Shown here: positions 1 through 6,119 of the stretch, piece after piece
How positions within the stretch are numbered: position 1 is the stretch's first letter
Layout: each line of letters begins with the position of its first letter
From: Desulfarculus sp.
GTDB taxonomy: Bacteria > Desulfobacterota > Desulfarculia > Desulfarculales > Desulfarculaceae
NCBI GenBank assembly: GCA_020216625.1
Contig: JAIUYB010000050.1
Coordinates: forward strand, 1 to 9,837
Reading direction: 5' to 3'
DNA: 9,837 bases
Program-made: the position numbers and the translations under genes
Notes under the pieces: model-generated
What the model saw: only the letters and a program-made list of their open reading frames with translations
The model's database searches: none
Told to the model about the DNA's origin: nothing

Positions 1-1284
1 CTTACCGCGGCCCTGGATCTCGCCGCGCGCGGAGTGGAGGTGGCCCTGTTGGAGACCACGCCCTTCCTGGGCGGCAACCTGGTTCTCCTGGACCGCACCT
101 TCCCCACCAACGAATCGGCGGCCGAGTTGCTGACCGGCCTGGCCCGGTTCAGCGGCCCCGGCCCGGACTGCCTGCCTTTCCTGGGCGTTCTGCCCCTCGC
201 GCCGCCCCAGGCCGAGCGCCAAATCCAGCTGAGCACCGGCGCGGTGGTGCTGGCCACCGGCTTCCGCCACCACCAGCCGCCCGAGGGCGAATACGGCTAT
301 CGCCAGTCGTCCCGGGTGTTGACCCTGCCGGAGTTCATCGCCCTGATGGCGGCCACCCCAGAGGGTCAACCCCTGGCCTTCGAGGGCGCGCCGGTGGCCT
401 CCCTGGCCTTGATCCACTGCGTGGGCTCGCGCCAGATCCCCGGGGTCCACCAGTCCGCGCCGGGGCGCGAGCTGAACCAGCACTGCTCCCGGGTGTGCTG
501 CACCGCCAGCCTCCAGGCCGCCGGCGAGGCCCGCCAGCGCTTCCCGGAGACCACCGTCTACGAACTCTACCGCGACATCCGCAGCTATGGCCGGGGCCAC
601 GAGGACTACTACCTCCAGGCCTCGCGTTCCGGGGTGGTCTTCGCCCGCTTCAACCCCGAGGATCCGCCCCGGGTCCAGGCAGACCCGGACGGCGAGAGCC
701 CGCTCAGGGTCACGGTCCGGGACACCATCCTGGCTGGGGAGGAGCTGGAGCTGGGAGTGGACCTGGTGGTGCTGGCGGTGGGCATGGAGCCCGGCCCGGT
801 GGCCGAGCTGATCCAGTTGATGAAACTGCCGCAGGGTGCCGACGGCTTCCTGCAGGAGGTGCACCCCAAGCTGCGGCCGGTGGAGCTGGCCAGCGCCGGG
901 CTGTTCCTGGCCGGGACCTGCCAGGCCCCCATGGACGTGGGGGAGGCGGCCAGCGCGGCGGCGGCGGCGGCGGTCAAGGCCGCCGGCCTGGTCACCCGGG
1001 GCCATCTCGAATTGGAGCCCTTCGTGGCCACCGTGGACCTGGACCGTTGCGATGGCTGCGGCCAATGCGTGACGGCCTGCCTGCGCGAGGGCGCCTTGGC
1101 CATCACCGCAACCGCCACCGGTCCCAAGGCCCGGGTGGAGCCGGCCCTTTGCCTGGGCTGCGGGGTCTGCGTGGCGGCTTGCCCCAGGGAGGCCATCCAG
1201 GTGGCGGGCTGGAGCCTTCCCCAATTCCGGGCCATGGTCCAGGCCATCGCCCAGAGCGGGGCGGAACAAGGAGAGCGAGCGTGA
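1..1284 (+). CDS. hdrA: HdrA-like FAD/Fe-S oxidoreductase subunit, 5' end outside window
   Basis: The reading frame is open from the first base, so the N-terminus lies upstream; 427 residues are visible. It begins inside the FAD-binding Rossmann fold (TAALDLAARGVEVALLE, then the GGN turn), where HdrA proteins normally carry GGGxAG just before. The HdrA signature IHCVGSR followed by HCSRVCC places Cys at visible residues 140, 162, 166 and 167, the pattern that binds a [4Fe-4S] cluster beside the flavin. The C-terminus holds a two-cluster ferredoxin domain with Cys at 350, 353, 356, 360 and 384, 387, 390, 394. HdrA proteins pass or bifurcate electrons through FAD in the cytoplasm. Unusually, the stretch after TFPTN reads ESAAELLTG rather than the usual Cys-containing form, and the internal ferredoxin insertion of classical HdrA is absent. 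It heads a tight operon with an HdrD-type protein, its probable electron partner. The family is secure; the physiological substrate is not known. Confidence 0.9.
   Translation, partial: LTAALDLAARGVEVALLETTPFLGGNLVLLDRTFPTNESAAELLTGLARFSGPGPDCLPFLGVLPLAPPQAERQIQLSTGAVVLATGFRHHQPPEGEYGYRQSSRVLTLPEFIALMAATPEGQPLAFEGAPVASLALIHCVGSRQIPGVHQSAPGRELNQHCSRVCCTASLQAAGEARQRFPETTVYELYRDIRSYGRGHEDYYLQASRSGVVFARFNPEDPPRVQADPDGESPLRVTVRDTILAGEELELGVDLVVLAVGMEPGPVAELIQLMKLPQGADGFLQEVHPKLRPVELASAGLFLAGTCQAPMDVGEAASAAAAAAVKAAGLVTRGHLELEPFVATVDLDRCDGCGQCVTACLREGALAITATATGPKARVEPALCLGCGVCVAACPREAIQVAGWSLPQFRAMVQAIAQSGAEQGERA
1268..1273 (+). promoter_or_regulatory. Ribosome binding site AAGGAG for the winged-helix gene
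   Basis: AAGGAG ends seven bases before the GTG at 1281. It lies inside the end of the hdrA-like gene and sets the start of the next gene, whose frame stays open far upstream and would otherwise be ambiguous. The GTGA overlap implies translational coupling. Confidence 0.7.
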
Positions 1285-1592
1285 GCGAAGATCAGCGCCG
1301 GGCCGCGTTGAAGGCCCGCAAGGAGAGTCTGCACCAGCAGGTGCGCCGCGCACTGGACCTGGTGCGGGTCCAGAACCAGGAGATCAAGGCCCTGCGCCAG
1401 GCCCTGGCCGCCGGGCCGGCCGACCCGCCCAGCCTGGCCGCCGCCACCGGAATCGCGCCCCAGCGGGTGCTGTGGCATTTGGCCTCGCTGCGCAAGTACG
1501 GCCAGGTGGCGGAGGTGGACAAAAGGGGGAGCTATTTCCGCTACGCCCTGACCACGTCCCCACCCGCCGCCGGCGATGACGAGCGGGATTGA
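1281..1592 (+). CDS. Small coiled-coil plus winged-helix protein in Hdr operon
   Basis: This 103-residue protein starts at a GTG that overlaps the hdrA stop (GTGA). AAGGAG at 1268-1273 supports that start; the same frame is open far upstream, but there it is a shadow of hdrA. Residues 2-45 are rich in Arg, Lys, Gln and Leu with a heptad-like pattern, which suggests a coiled-coil or helical dimerisation arm. Residues 50-90 look like a helix-turn-helix with a wing: SLAAATGIAPQRVLWHLASL as the two helices, then KYGQVAEVDKRGSYFRY as the beta wing. It has no cysteine, so it cannot itself hold an Fe-S cluster or sense redox through a thiol. It may be a local transcription regulator or an accessory protein of the Hdr complex; translational coupling to hdrA makes equal stoichiometry plausible. 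The fold is inferred by eye, and I recognise no named family. Confidence 0.75.
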   Translation: MSEDQRRAALKARKESLHQQVRRALDLVRVQNQEIKALRQALAAGPADPPSLAAATGIAPQRVLWHLASLRKYGQVAEVDKRGSYFRYALTTSPPAAGDDERD

Positions 1593-1617
1593 ACACCATC
1601 ATCGAAAGGAACGGCCA

Positions 1618-1989
1618 ATGTCCGAGAACAACGAAAAGATCGTATACATCTGCACCCACGCCGGCGAGGACCCCGATCGGGCCAGCCTGCCCTTTGTCCT
1701 GGCCAACGCCGCCTTGACCATGGAGGTCCAGGCCGTGGTGGCCTTGCAGGGAACCGGAGTTTTCCTGGCCAAAAAGGGCTATCTGGACAACATCTTCGCC
1801 GCCGGGTTGCCGCCCCTTAAGGATCTGGTCTCCAGCTTCCTGGACCAGGGCGGCAAGCTGCTGGTCTGCGTGCCTTGCATCCGCGAGCGGCGCATCACCG
1901 AGGAGGACCTGATCCAAGGCGCGGTGCCCACCGCCGGCGCGGCCCTGACCATGGAAATCCTCTCGGCCAACGCCACCCTGGTTTATTAA
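1618..1989 (+). CDS. DsrE-family protein with CVPC motif
   Basis: This 123-residue protein belongs by pattern to the DsrE/DsrF-like sulfur-relay family: a small alpha/beta fold with strand IVYICTHAGED, the helix segment ASLPFVLANAALTM, then EVQAVVALQGTGVFL, and a late strand LLVCVPCIRER. Cys84 and Cys87 form a CVPC motif near where family members keep their reactive cysteine; Cys12 is a further candidate. DsrE-type proteins carry persulfide sulfur on a cysteine in the cytoplasm, and some occur beside Hdr-like complexes in sulfur metabolism. ATG 1618 is chosen over ATG 1576 because AAAGGAA at 1605-1611 sits at good spacing, whereas the earlier ATG lies inside the previous gene and has no such site. 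It is 25 bases from the genes on both sides, so clearly in the operon. A thiol or persulfide role is inferred from family and neighbours. Confidence 0.85.
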   Translation: MSENNEKIVYICTHAGEDPDRASLPFVLANAALTMEVQAVVALQGTGVFLAKKGYLDNIFAAGLPPLKDLVSSFLDQGGKLLVCVPCIRERRITEEDLIQGAVPTAGAALTMEILSANATLVY

Positions 1990-2014
1990 CTTCTCACCCG
2001 GGAAGGAGCCGGTC

Positions 2015-3157
2015 ATGGGCCAGACGCCGTTTCTGGAGGTCAACCAGGCCATCGTGCAAAACGGCGGAGCGGACCTCAACGCCTGCATGCAATGCGGCCT
2101 CTGCGCGGCCGTCTGTCCCTGGCGCGAGGTGGAAGGCGAGTTCCTGCCCCGCCTGATGATCCGCCAGGGTCAGCTGGGTCTGGAAGGCTACGAGTCCGAC
2201 GAGGTGCTCTTTGGTTGCACCACCTGCGCCAAGTGCGTGCTCAACTGCCCCCGCGAGGTGGACATCATCGGGGTGATGCGGGCCATGCGCTCGCTGGTGG
2301 TGGAGTCTGGCGGCGCGCCGGAAACCCTCAAGGCGGTGTTGGGCTCCTGCCACGCCAACGGCAACCCCTGGTCCGAGCCGCGTCAGAAGCGCATGGCCTG
2401 GACCGAGGGCCTCGATGTCCCAACCTACACTCCGGACAAGGAATACCTGCTCTTCGTCTGCTGCACCTCCTGCTATGAGCAACGCAGCCAGAAGATCGCC
2501 CGCTCCCTGGTGGAGCTGTTGAACCGGGCCGGGGTCTCCTATGGTGTGTTGGGCCCGGAGCAGAACTGCTGCGGCGAGAGCGTGCGCAAGATCGGTGACG
2601 AGGCCCTGTTCCAGAAGCTGGTCGGGGCCAACGTGGAGCTGTTCAACGCCCGGGGGGTCAAGAAGATCATCACCACCTCGCCGCACTGCCTCAAGACTTT
2701 CGCCAGCGAGTATCCCGAGCTGGGCGGCGACTACCAGGTGATCCACTCCAGCCAACTCCTGGCCGCGCTGGCCGGGGCCGGCAAGCTGCCCTTGGCCGGG
2801 ACCGACAGTCGCCAGGTGGCCTTTCACGATCCTTGCTACCTGGGCCGTCATGCCGGGGCCTTCGAGCCGCCCCGGCAGGCGCTGGCCGCCTGCGGGGCCC
2901 GGGTGGTGGAGATGGAGCGGGAGCGGGAATTCTCGCTTTGCTGCGGGGGCGGCGGCGGCCGGGTCTGGATGGAGACCCCGCCGGAGCGGCGCTTCAGCCT
3001 TTTGCGGGTGCGGGAGGCGGCGGCGGCCGGCGCCGAAATCCTTGCCACCGCCTGCCCCTACTGCCTGTCGCTTTTGGAGGACAGCCGCAAGACCGCCGGC
3101 CTTGAAAATTTGCGGATCATGGAAATCGGCGAGCTGCTGGCCGAAAATTTGAGCTAG
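2015..3157 (+). CDS. HdrD-type (HdrC-HdrB fusion) Fe-S protein with two CCG domains
   Basis: The 380-residue protein has GGAAGGAG at 2001-2008 upstream of its ATG. The N-terminus carries two [4Fe-4S] sites of HdrC type: Cys24, 27, 30, 34 and Cys68, 71, 74, 78. Two CCG (cysteine-rich) domains follow. The first has Cys153, Cys185-Cys186 and a final SPHC motif with only Cys225. The second is complete: Cys274, Cys309-Cys310 and CPYC at 347/350. In HdrB and HdrD, complete CCG domains hold the non-cubane [4Fe-4S] clusters that reduce disulfides. The same architecture occurs in GlpC and in many anaerobe oxidoreductases, so the substrate cannot be read from sequence. There are no membrane segments or signal peptide, so it is cytoplasmic. 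It probably receives or donates electrons through the HdrA-like subunit of the same operon. The domain call is secure; a heterodisulfide substrate is only one possibility. Confidence 0.9.
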   Translation: MGQTPFLEVNQAIVQNGGADLNACMQCGLCAAVCPWREVEGEFLPRLMIRQGQLGLEGYESDEVLFGCTTCAKCVLNCPREVDIIGVMRAMRSLVVESGGAPETLKAVLGSCHANGNPWSEPRQKRMAWTEGLDVPTYTPDKEYLLFVCCTSCYEQRSQKIARSLVELLNRAGVSYGVLGPEQNCCGESVRKIGDEALFQKLVGANVELFNARGVKKIITTSPHCLKTFASEYPELGGDYQVIHSSQLLAALAGAGKLPLAGTDSRQVAFHDPCYLGRHAGAFEPPRQALAACGARVVEMEREREFSLCCGGGGGRVWMETPPERRFSLLRVREAAAAGAEILATACPYCLSLLEDSRKTAGLENLRIMEIGELLAENLS

Positions 3158-3191
3158 ATTTTACGCGGCGGCCTCGGCCGCGCGCAGGTCT

Positions 3192-3245
3192 GGTCCCGGG
3201 CGCTCCCGGCGCCGCCCATCATGGCGGTCCGGGCCGCCCGGGACC
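3192..3245 (+). other. Large GC-rich hairpin downstream of the Hdr operon
   Basis: GGTCCCGGGCG (3192-3202) is perfectly complementary to CGCCCGGGACC (3235-3245). Inside this 11-bp stem a second stem continues: CCCGG (3205-3209) with CCGGG (3229-3233), then CCGCC (3212-3216) with GGCGG (3223-3227) around a six-base loop. The result is one long, nearly continuous stem of about 21 pairs. It begins 34 bases after the hdrD-type stop. No clear T-run follows (next bases TTGGCTTT), so it could be a non-canonical terminator, an mRNA 3'-end stabiliser or a protein-binding site. The pairing is seen directly; the function is not. Confidence 0.5.
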
Positions 3246-3302
3246 TTGGCTTTAAGCCGGTAGCCGCGGGCGGGGCGCTTCGGTCTGGCGCGGGGGAGAC
3301 GG

Positions 3303-3347
3303 GTTACACCGCCGGCGGTTTCGTGCTATGGGTTAGGGGCGCGCCCC
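3303..3347 (+). promoter_or_regulatory. Weak promoter candidate overlapped by two 12-bp palindromes
   Basis: ACCGCCGGCGGT (3308-3319) and GGGGCGCGCCCC (3336-3347) are perfect palindromes centred 28 bases apart, upstream of the cupin gene. A weak sigma-70-like pair, GTTACA (3303-3308) and TATGGG (3327-3332, preceded by TG one base before), brackets the first palindrome. That would place the palindromes in the promoter spacer and near the transcription start, as operators often are. The promoter match is poor, and such palindromes are easier to form by chance in GC-rich DNA. Confidence 0.25.
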
Positions 3348-3395
3348 CTGGTCGCGGCCAAGGCCAACCCGAAACCACTCCAGCGAGGAGTCGCC

Positions 3396-3746
3396 ATGAT
3401 CCTGCGCAACCTCTCCCATCCCGAGGTGCTGCTCACCCGCTACCGCGCCCACGGAGGCGGGGTCGCCCACATGTTGCTCACCCACCCCCGCCTGGCCACC
3501 CTGATGTTCCTGGCCCACGCCTCCATCCCGCCCGGCCAGCGCCTGGAGGGCCACATCGATCCCATGGAGGAGATTTACATCATCCTCAAGGGGCGAGGGA
3601 TGATGCGGGTGGACGCCGAGGAGCGCCCGGTGGGGCCTGGAGACGCGGTGCACCTGCCCATCGGGGCCTGGCACGAGTTGGTCAATGACGGCGACGAAAC
3701 CCTGGAGATCCACGTGGTGGCCGGCTTGATTCCGGGCGAGGCATAA
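3396..3746 (+). CDS. Small single-domain cupin protein
   Basis: This is a 116-residue single cupin barrel. GAGGAG at 3385-3390 sits five bases before the ATG. Cupin motif 1 runs from Gly47 to Gly66 with His53, Asp55 and Glu59, so the second metal-binding His of the classic HxH is Asp. Motif 2 is canonical: Gly82, Pro88, Gly90, His93, Asn97. The protein could still hold a metal through His53, Glu59 and His93, possibly with Asp55. Its N-terminus (MILRNLSHPEVLLTRYRAHG) and the segment AHMLLTHPRLATLMFLAHAS precede the barrel. Cupins of this size serve many roles (sugar or small-molecule binding, dioxygenases, sensing), so no reaction is assigned. It is separated from the Hdr operon by 238 structured bases and may be transcribed on its own. 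Confidence 0.85.
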   Translation: MILRNLSHPEVLLTRYRAHGGGVAHMLLTHPRLATLMFLAHASIPPGQRLEGHIDPMEEIYIILKGRGMMRVDAEERPVGPGDAVHLPIGAWHELVNDGDETLEIHVVAGLIPGEA

Positions 3747-3747
3747 A

Positions 3748-3764
3748 CGCGGCACCGCGCCGCG
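3748..3764 (+). terminator. Possible terminator hairpin after the cupin gene
   Basis: CGCGGC (3748-3753) pairs with GCCGCG (3759-3764) around a five-base loop, starting two bases after the cupin stop in the convergent gap before the minus-strand outer-membrane gene. No T-tract follows, so this is only a weak intrinsic terminator candidate. Confidence 0.25.
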
Positions 3765-3819
3765 CCAGCCGCCGTTGATCGATGGCCAGCTGCGCCCCCG
3801 GCCGAGCCGTCCGATCCGG

Positions 3820-4653
3820 CTAGAACGACCAGCTCAGGCCCAGGCCCAAGGCGGTGCGGGCCATGAACTCCCCCTGTAGGTAGAGCGAGAAATTCTGGCC
3901 CAGGGCCAGATCCAGGCCGCACAAGACCAGGAGGTTGTCCTCGTTTTTGATGGTGGCGTCGTATTCGACGTAATAGGGACTGTGAATATTATAGTTGCGG
4001 CCGTGCTCCTTGGCCTCGGAGTAGGTGTAGCCCAGCCCGGCGTAGGGGGTCAGCGGCCCCAACCTCAGGGATAGCGCGGCCGTGAGATCGATTTGCCAAT
4101 AATCGATCTTCAGGTCGGTGGTCCAATCGCTGCCGTCGTCATAGCCCGAATTATTCTCGTGCCACAGGCCGAGTTTGCGGTCGTCGTAGCGCAGATAGCG
4201 GGCGGCCAGTCCCAGGGCCAGGCCGTTGGCCAGCTTGAAGGCCTGGGCCTTGGCCCCCACCGCCCAAACGAACTGGTCCTTCAGCTTGGCCTCCCATTCC
4301 TCGCCGCTGGAGGCGTTGGGCGAAATGAACTTGCCGCCATGAACCACGCCGGCCTGGGCGAAGATATTGAGCCAATCGCTGAGGCCATAGGCCAATCCCA
4401 GCAGGTAGTGCTGATCGTTCTCGAACTTGCCACCCTGATCGTAGACCCTGCCACCGCCCCGGGAGTCATCAGCGCGCAGTTCGTAGCCGGCATGCTTCTT
4501 TTCCAAGACCTCGTCGATGGAGAGGCCCAGGCTGTACTGGCCCTTGGGGGTTAGGGCCACCGGATTGCCCACCTCCTGGGCCGCCGCCATCCGGCAGGTC
4601 AGCACCAACAGCAAGCAGGCCAGGCCCAGGACCGCGAATGGTTTATTGTTCAT
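3820..4653 (-). CDS. Outer-membrane beta-barrel protein of unrecognised family
   Basis: The 277-residue protein has a Sec signal peptide: MNNK, a hydrophobic stretch to about residue 20, then MAAAQ with probable cleavage after Ala25. The mature part alternates polar and aromatic or hydrophobic residues in strands such as HYLLGLAYGLSDWLNIFAQA, LALGLAARYLRY, YWQIDLTAALSLRL and LTPYAGLGYTYSEA. It ends in GLGLSWSF, with the C-terminal aromatic residue typical of proteins inserted by the Bam complex. The ATG at 4653 is chosen because it starts the signal peptide; a TTG 36 bases upstream would add a charged tail before it. The Shine-Dalgarno is weak (GATGGGA). It is probably a small barrel, porin or adhesion-type protein. 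Base use looks slightly more AT-rich than its neighbours (for example AATATTATAG near 3987). It lies downstream of cfa on the same strand, 147 bases away, and its function is unknown. Confidence 0.8.
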   Translation of the reverse strand: MNNKPFAVLGLACLLLVLTCRMAAAQEVGNPVALTPKGQYSLGLSIDEVLEKKHAGYELRADDSRGGGRVYDQGGKFENDQHYLLGLAYGLSDWLNIFAQAGVVHGGKFISPNASSGEEWEAKLKDQFVWAVGAKAQAFKLANGLALGLAARYLRYDDRKLGLWHENNSGYDDGSDWTTDLKIDYWQIDLTAALSLRLGPLTPYAGLGYTYSEAKEHGRNYNIHSPYYVEYDATIKNEDNLLVLCGLDLALGQNFSLYLQGEFMARTALGLGLSWSF

Positions 4654-4691
4654 GGCAGGTCGATCCCATCCACAGATTTTTGGTGTCAAAC

Positions 4692-4709
4692 CGCGCCAGA
4701 CACGGCGCG
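4692..4709 (-). terminator. Possible terminator between cfa and the barrel gene
   Basis: On the minus strand CGCGCC, a six-base loop GTGTCT and GGCGCG are followed by GTTTG, a short T-run. It lies about 90 bases after the cfa stop, so it could end the cfa transcript, or lie in the leader of the barrel gene. The T-run has only three bases, hence low confidence. Confidence 0.35.
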
Positions 4710-4800
4710 ACAGATGTTAGTCAAGCCCCACGCCGCCGTCAATCGGATTGGAACCAGACCAAGCGTCTCGTCAGGCCCCAACCGCGGCTCATTCCCGGAG

Positions 4801-5955
4801 TTATGAAGCCGCCGCCTGGTTGGCGGGTTGGCGCCAGCGGCGATAGCCTCCCTCCACCCCCCGCGGGGAGAGCACCACCTGCCAGAGCTGGATGCTGCGG
4901 GCCCGGAAGGCCCCGGCGCAGCTCAGGAGATAATATGACCACATCCGCCGGAAGCGTTCGTCGTAGCGGTCTTTGAGGCGGGACCAGGCCTTTTGGAAAT
5001 TGTGGTGCCAGGCCATGAGGGTACGGTCATAGTGGGGGCCAAAGCTGTGCCAATCCTCCAGCACCAAAAGCCCCTCGCAGGCTTTGGCAATCTGCCGGGC
5101 CGAGGGCAGCATGCCGTTGGGGAAGATATAAGTCGATATCCAGGGGTCGGCCTGCACCGACGAGTCATTGCGGCCGATGGTGTGCAGGAGCAGGAGGCCG
5201 TCATCATCCAGGCAGTTGACGGCGGTGCGCATGAAGGTGCGATAGTTCTTATAGCCAACATGCTCGAACATGCCCACCGAAACCACCCGGTCGAAACGCC
5301 CCTCCAGGGAGCGGTAATCCTGGAGGCGGATCTCCACCGGCAAACCCTGGCAGCGCTGGCTGGCCAACTCCGCCTGGGGCTGGCTCACGGTGACTCCCAA
5401 CACCCGCGCGCCGAATTCCCGGGCCGCGAAGCGAGCCAGTGCTCCCCAGCCGCAACCGATGTCCAACAGCCGCATCCCCGGCTTGAGCATCAGCTTGTGG
5501 CAGATGAGCCGCAGCTTGCTTTCCTGGGCCTGGTCCAGGTCCGCGCAGTTCTCCTCCCACCAGGCGCAGCTGTAATTCATGTCCTGGTCCAGCATGGCCG
5601 CGAAGAGATCGTTGCCCAGGTTGTAATGGGCCTTGGCCACCTGGTCGGCGCGCCCGCGGCTCTGGCGATTGCTCAGGCGGGCCACCAGCCAGGTCCAGGC
5701 CTGGCTTGGCGAGGGCCTGACTTTCTCGTCCAACCGGGCGCGCAGGAGGCGGTGGAAGAACTGGTCCAGGGCCTGGCAGTCCCACCAGCCATCCATGTAG
5801 GACTCCCCCAAGGCCAGGGAGCCGCCAGCCAGCACCCGGGAATACCAGCGCCGGTCATGGACCTCTATATCCCAAGGTCGATCACCGTCGATCTCCACCT
5901 GGGCCTCGGACAAAATCCGCCTGGTCAGTGTCTCCGGGGATGATGGCCTGGGCAT
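4801..5955 (-). CDS. cfa: Cyclopropane-fatty-acyl-phospholipid synthase
   Basis: This 384-residue protein matches the layout of E. coli Cfa (382 residues) from end to end. It adds a methylene group from S-adenosylmethionine across the double bond of unsaturated phospholipid acyl chains, working as a soluble enzyme at the inner-membrane surface. The N-terminal domain has GESYMDGWW (50-58). The SAM-binding motif LLDIGCGWG spans 163-171. Residues corresponding to the bicarbonate-binding active site of E. coli Cfa are all present: Cys130 (YSCAWW), Glu231 (MFEHVG), His258 and Ile260 (LLHTIG), and Tyr309; Cys346 in the CAGAFRAR block is also kept. A start 75 bases upstream is possible, but the ATG at 5955 has AGGAGG seven bases before it and gives the usual N-terminus. 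It appears to be a single-gene unit; cfa genes typically protect membranes in stationary phase, acid or solvent stress. Confidence 0.96.
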   Translation of the reverse strand: MPRPSSPETLTRRILSEAQVEIDGDRPWDIEVHDRRWYSRVLAGGSLALGESYMDGWWDCQALDQFFHRLLRARLDEKVRPSPSQAWTWLVARLSNRQSRGRADQVAKAHYNLGNDLFAAMLDQDMNYSCAWWEENCADLDQAQESKLRLICHKLMLKPGMRLLDIGCGWGALARFAAREFGARVLGVTVSQPQAELASQRCQGLPVEIRLQDYRSLEGRFDRVVSVGMFEHVGYKNYRTFMRTAVNCLDDDGLLLLHTIGRNDSSVQADPWISTYIFPNGMLPSARQIAKACEGLLVLEDWHSFGPHYDRTLMAWHHNFQKAWSRLKDRYDERFRRMWSYYLLSCAGAFRARSIQLWQVVLSPRGVEGGYRRWRQPANQAAAS

Positions 5956-5962
5956 GGCTTTT

Positions 5963-5968
5963 CCTCCT
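5963..5968 (-). promoter_or_regulatory. Ribosome binding site AGGAGG for cfa
   Basis: A perfect AGGAGG on the minus strand lies seven bases before the ATG at 5955. It decides against a start 75 bases upstream, whose extra peptide is Gly- and Arg-rich and unlike the family. Confidence 0.85.
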
Positions 5969-6119
5969 CTGCGTACTGGCGCGCCGCCCCCGCCCCACTT
6001 TCCGCCTTCACCGCCTTTCCGCCCGTTCAACCAGTGATGCCGTCATGGTCTGTCACCACCCTACCTCTCCGAGCCGTCGGCGCACAAGACCCCGTCCGCC
6101 AGAAGGCGGCCCTGACCAG

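Larger units (their letters stand above)
3158..3395. other. Intergenic region rich in inverted repeats
   Basis: There is no convincing gene in these 238 bases. They hold GCGGCC and GGCCGC arms two bases apart (3168-3181), a large hairpin (3192-3245), a short dyad GGCTTTAAGCC (3248-3258) and two perfect 12-bp palindromes (3308-3319 and 3336-3347). A start at 3221 opens a long frame, but it reads out of phase through the cupin gene and its product is low-complexity. No riboswitch class was recognised. Confidence 0.6.

Noticed and set aside
950..973. GCG trinucleotide run in hdrA
   Set aside because: It encodes the Ala-rich helix that normally follows the DVGE motif in HdrA proteins; it is not a separate repeat element.
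495..1280. Long open plus-strand frame leading into the winged-helix gene
   Set aside because: It is a Gly/Pro/Arg-rich shadow of hdrA caused by high GC content; only the part from the GTG at 1281 has a ribosome binding site and protein-like sequence.
1994..2851. Long minus-strand open frame antisense to the HdrD-type gene
   Set aside because: Composition is typical of an antisense shadow, and the plus frame has a full set of Fe-S and CCG motifs.
3158..3395. Riboswitch before the cupin (cobalamin or cyclic-di-GMP type)
   Set aside because: Conserved boxes of these classes were not found; only generic GC-rich inverted repeats are present.
3221..3688. 155-codon plus-strand frame in the gap before and through the cupin
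   Set aside because: Low-complexity product, no ribosome binding site, and it reads the cupin gene out of frame.
4684..4689. Perfect TTGACA (minus strand) as a -35 box for the barrel gene
   Set aside because: It lies only about 30 bases before the ATG, no -10 box follows at 16-18 bases, and the transcript would begin almost at the start codon.
4993..5943. 316-codon plus-strand frame antisense to cfa
   Set aside because: cfa on the minus strand is conserved end to end; the antisense product is a His/Gln/Gly-rich shadow.
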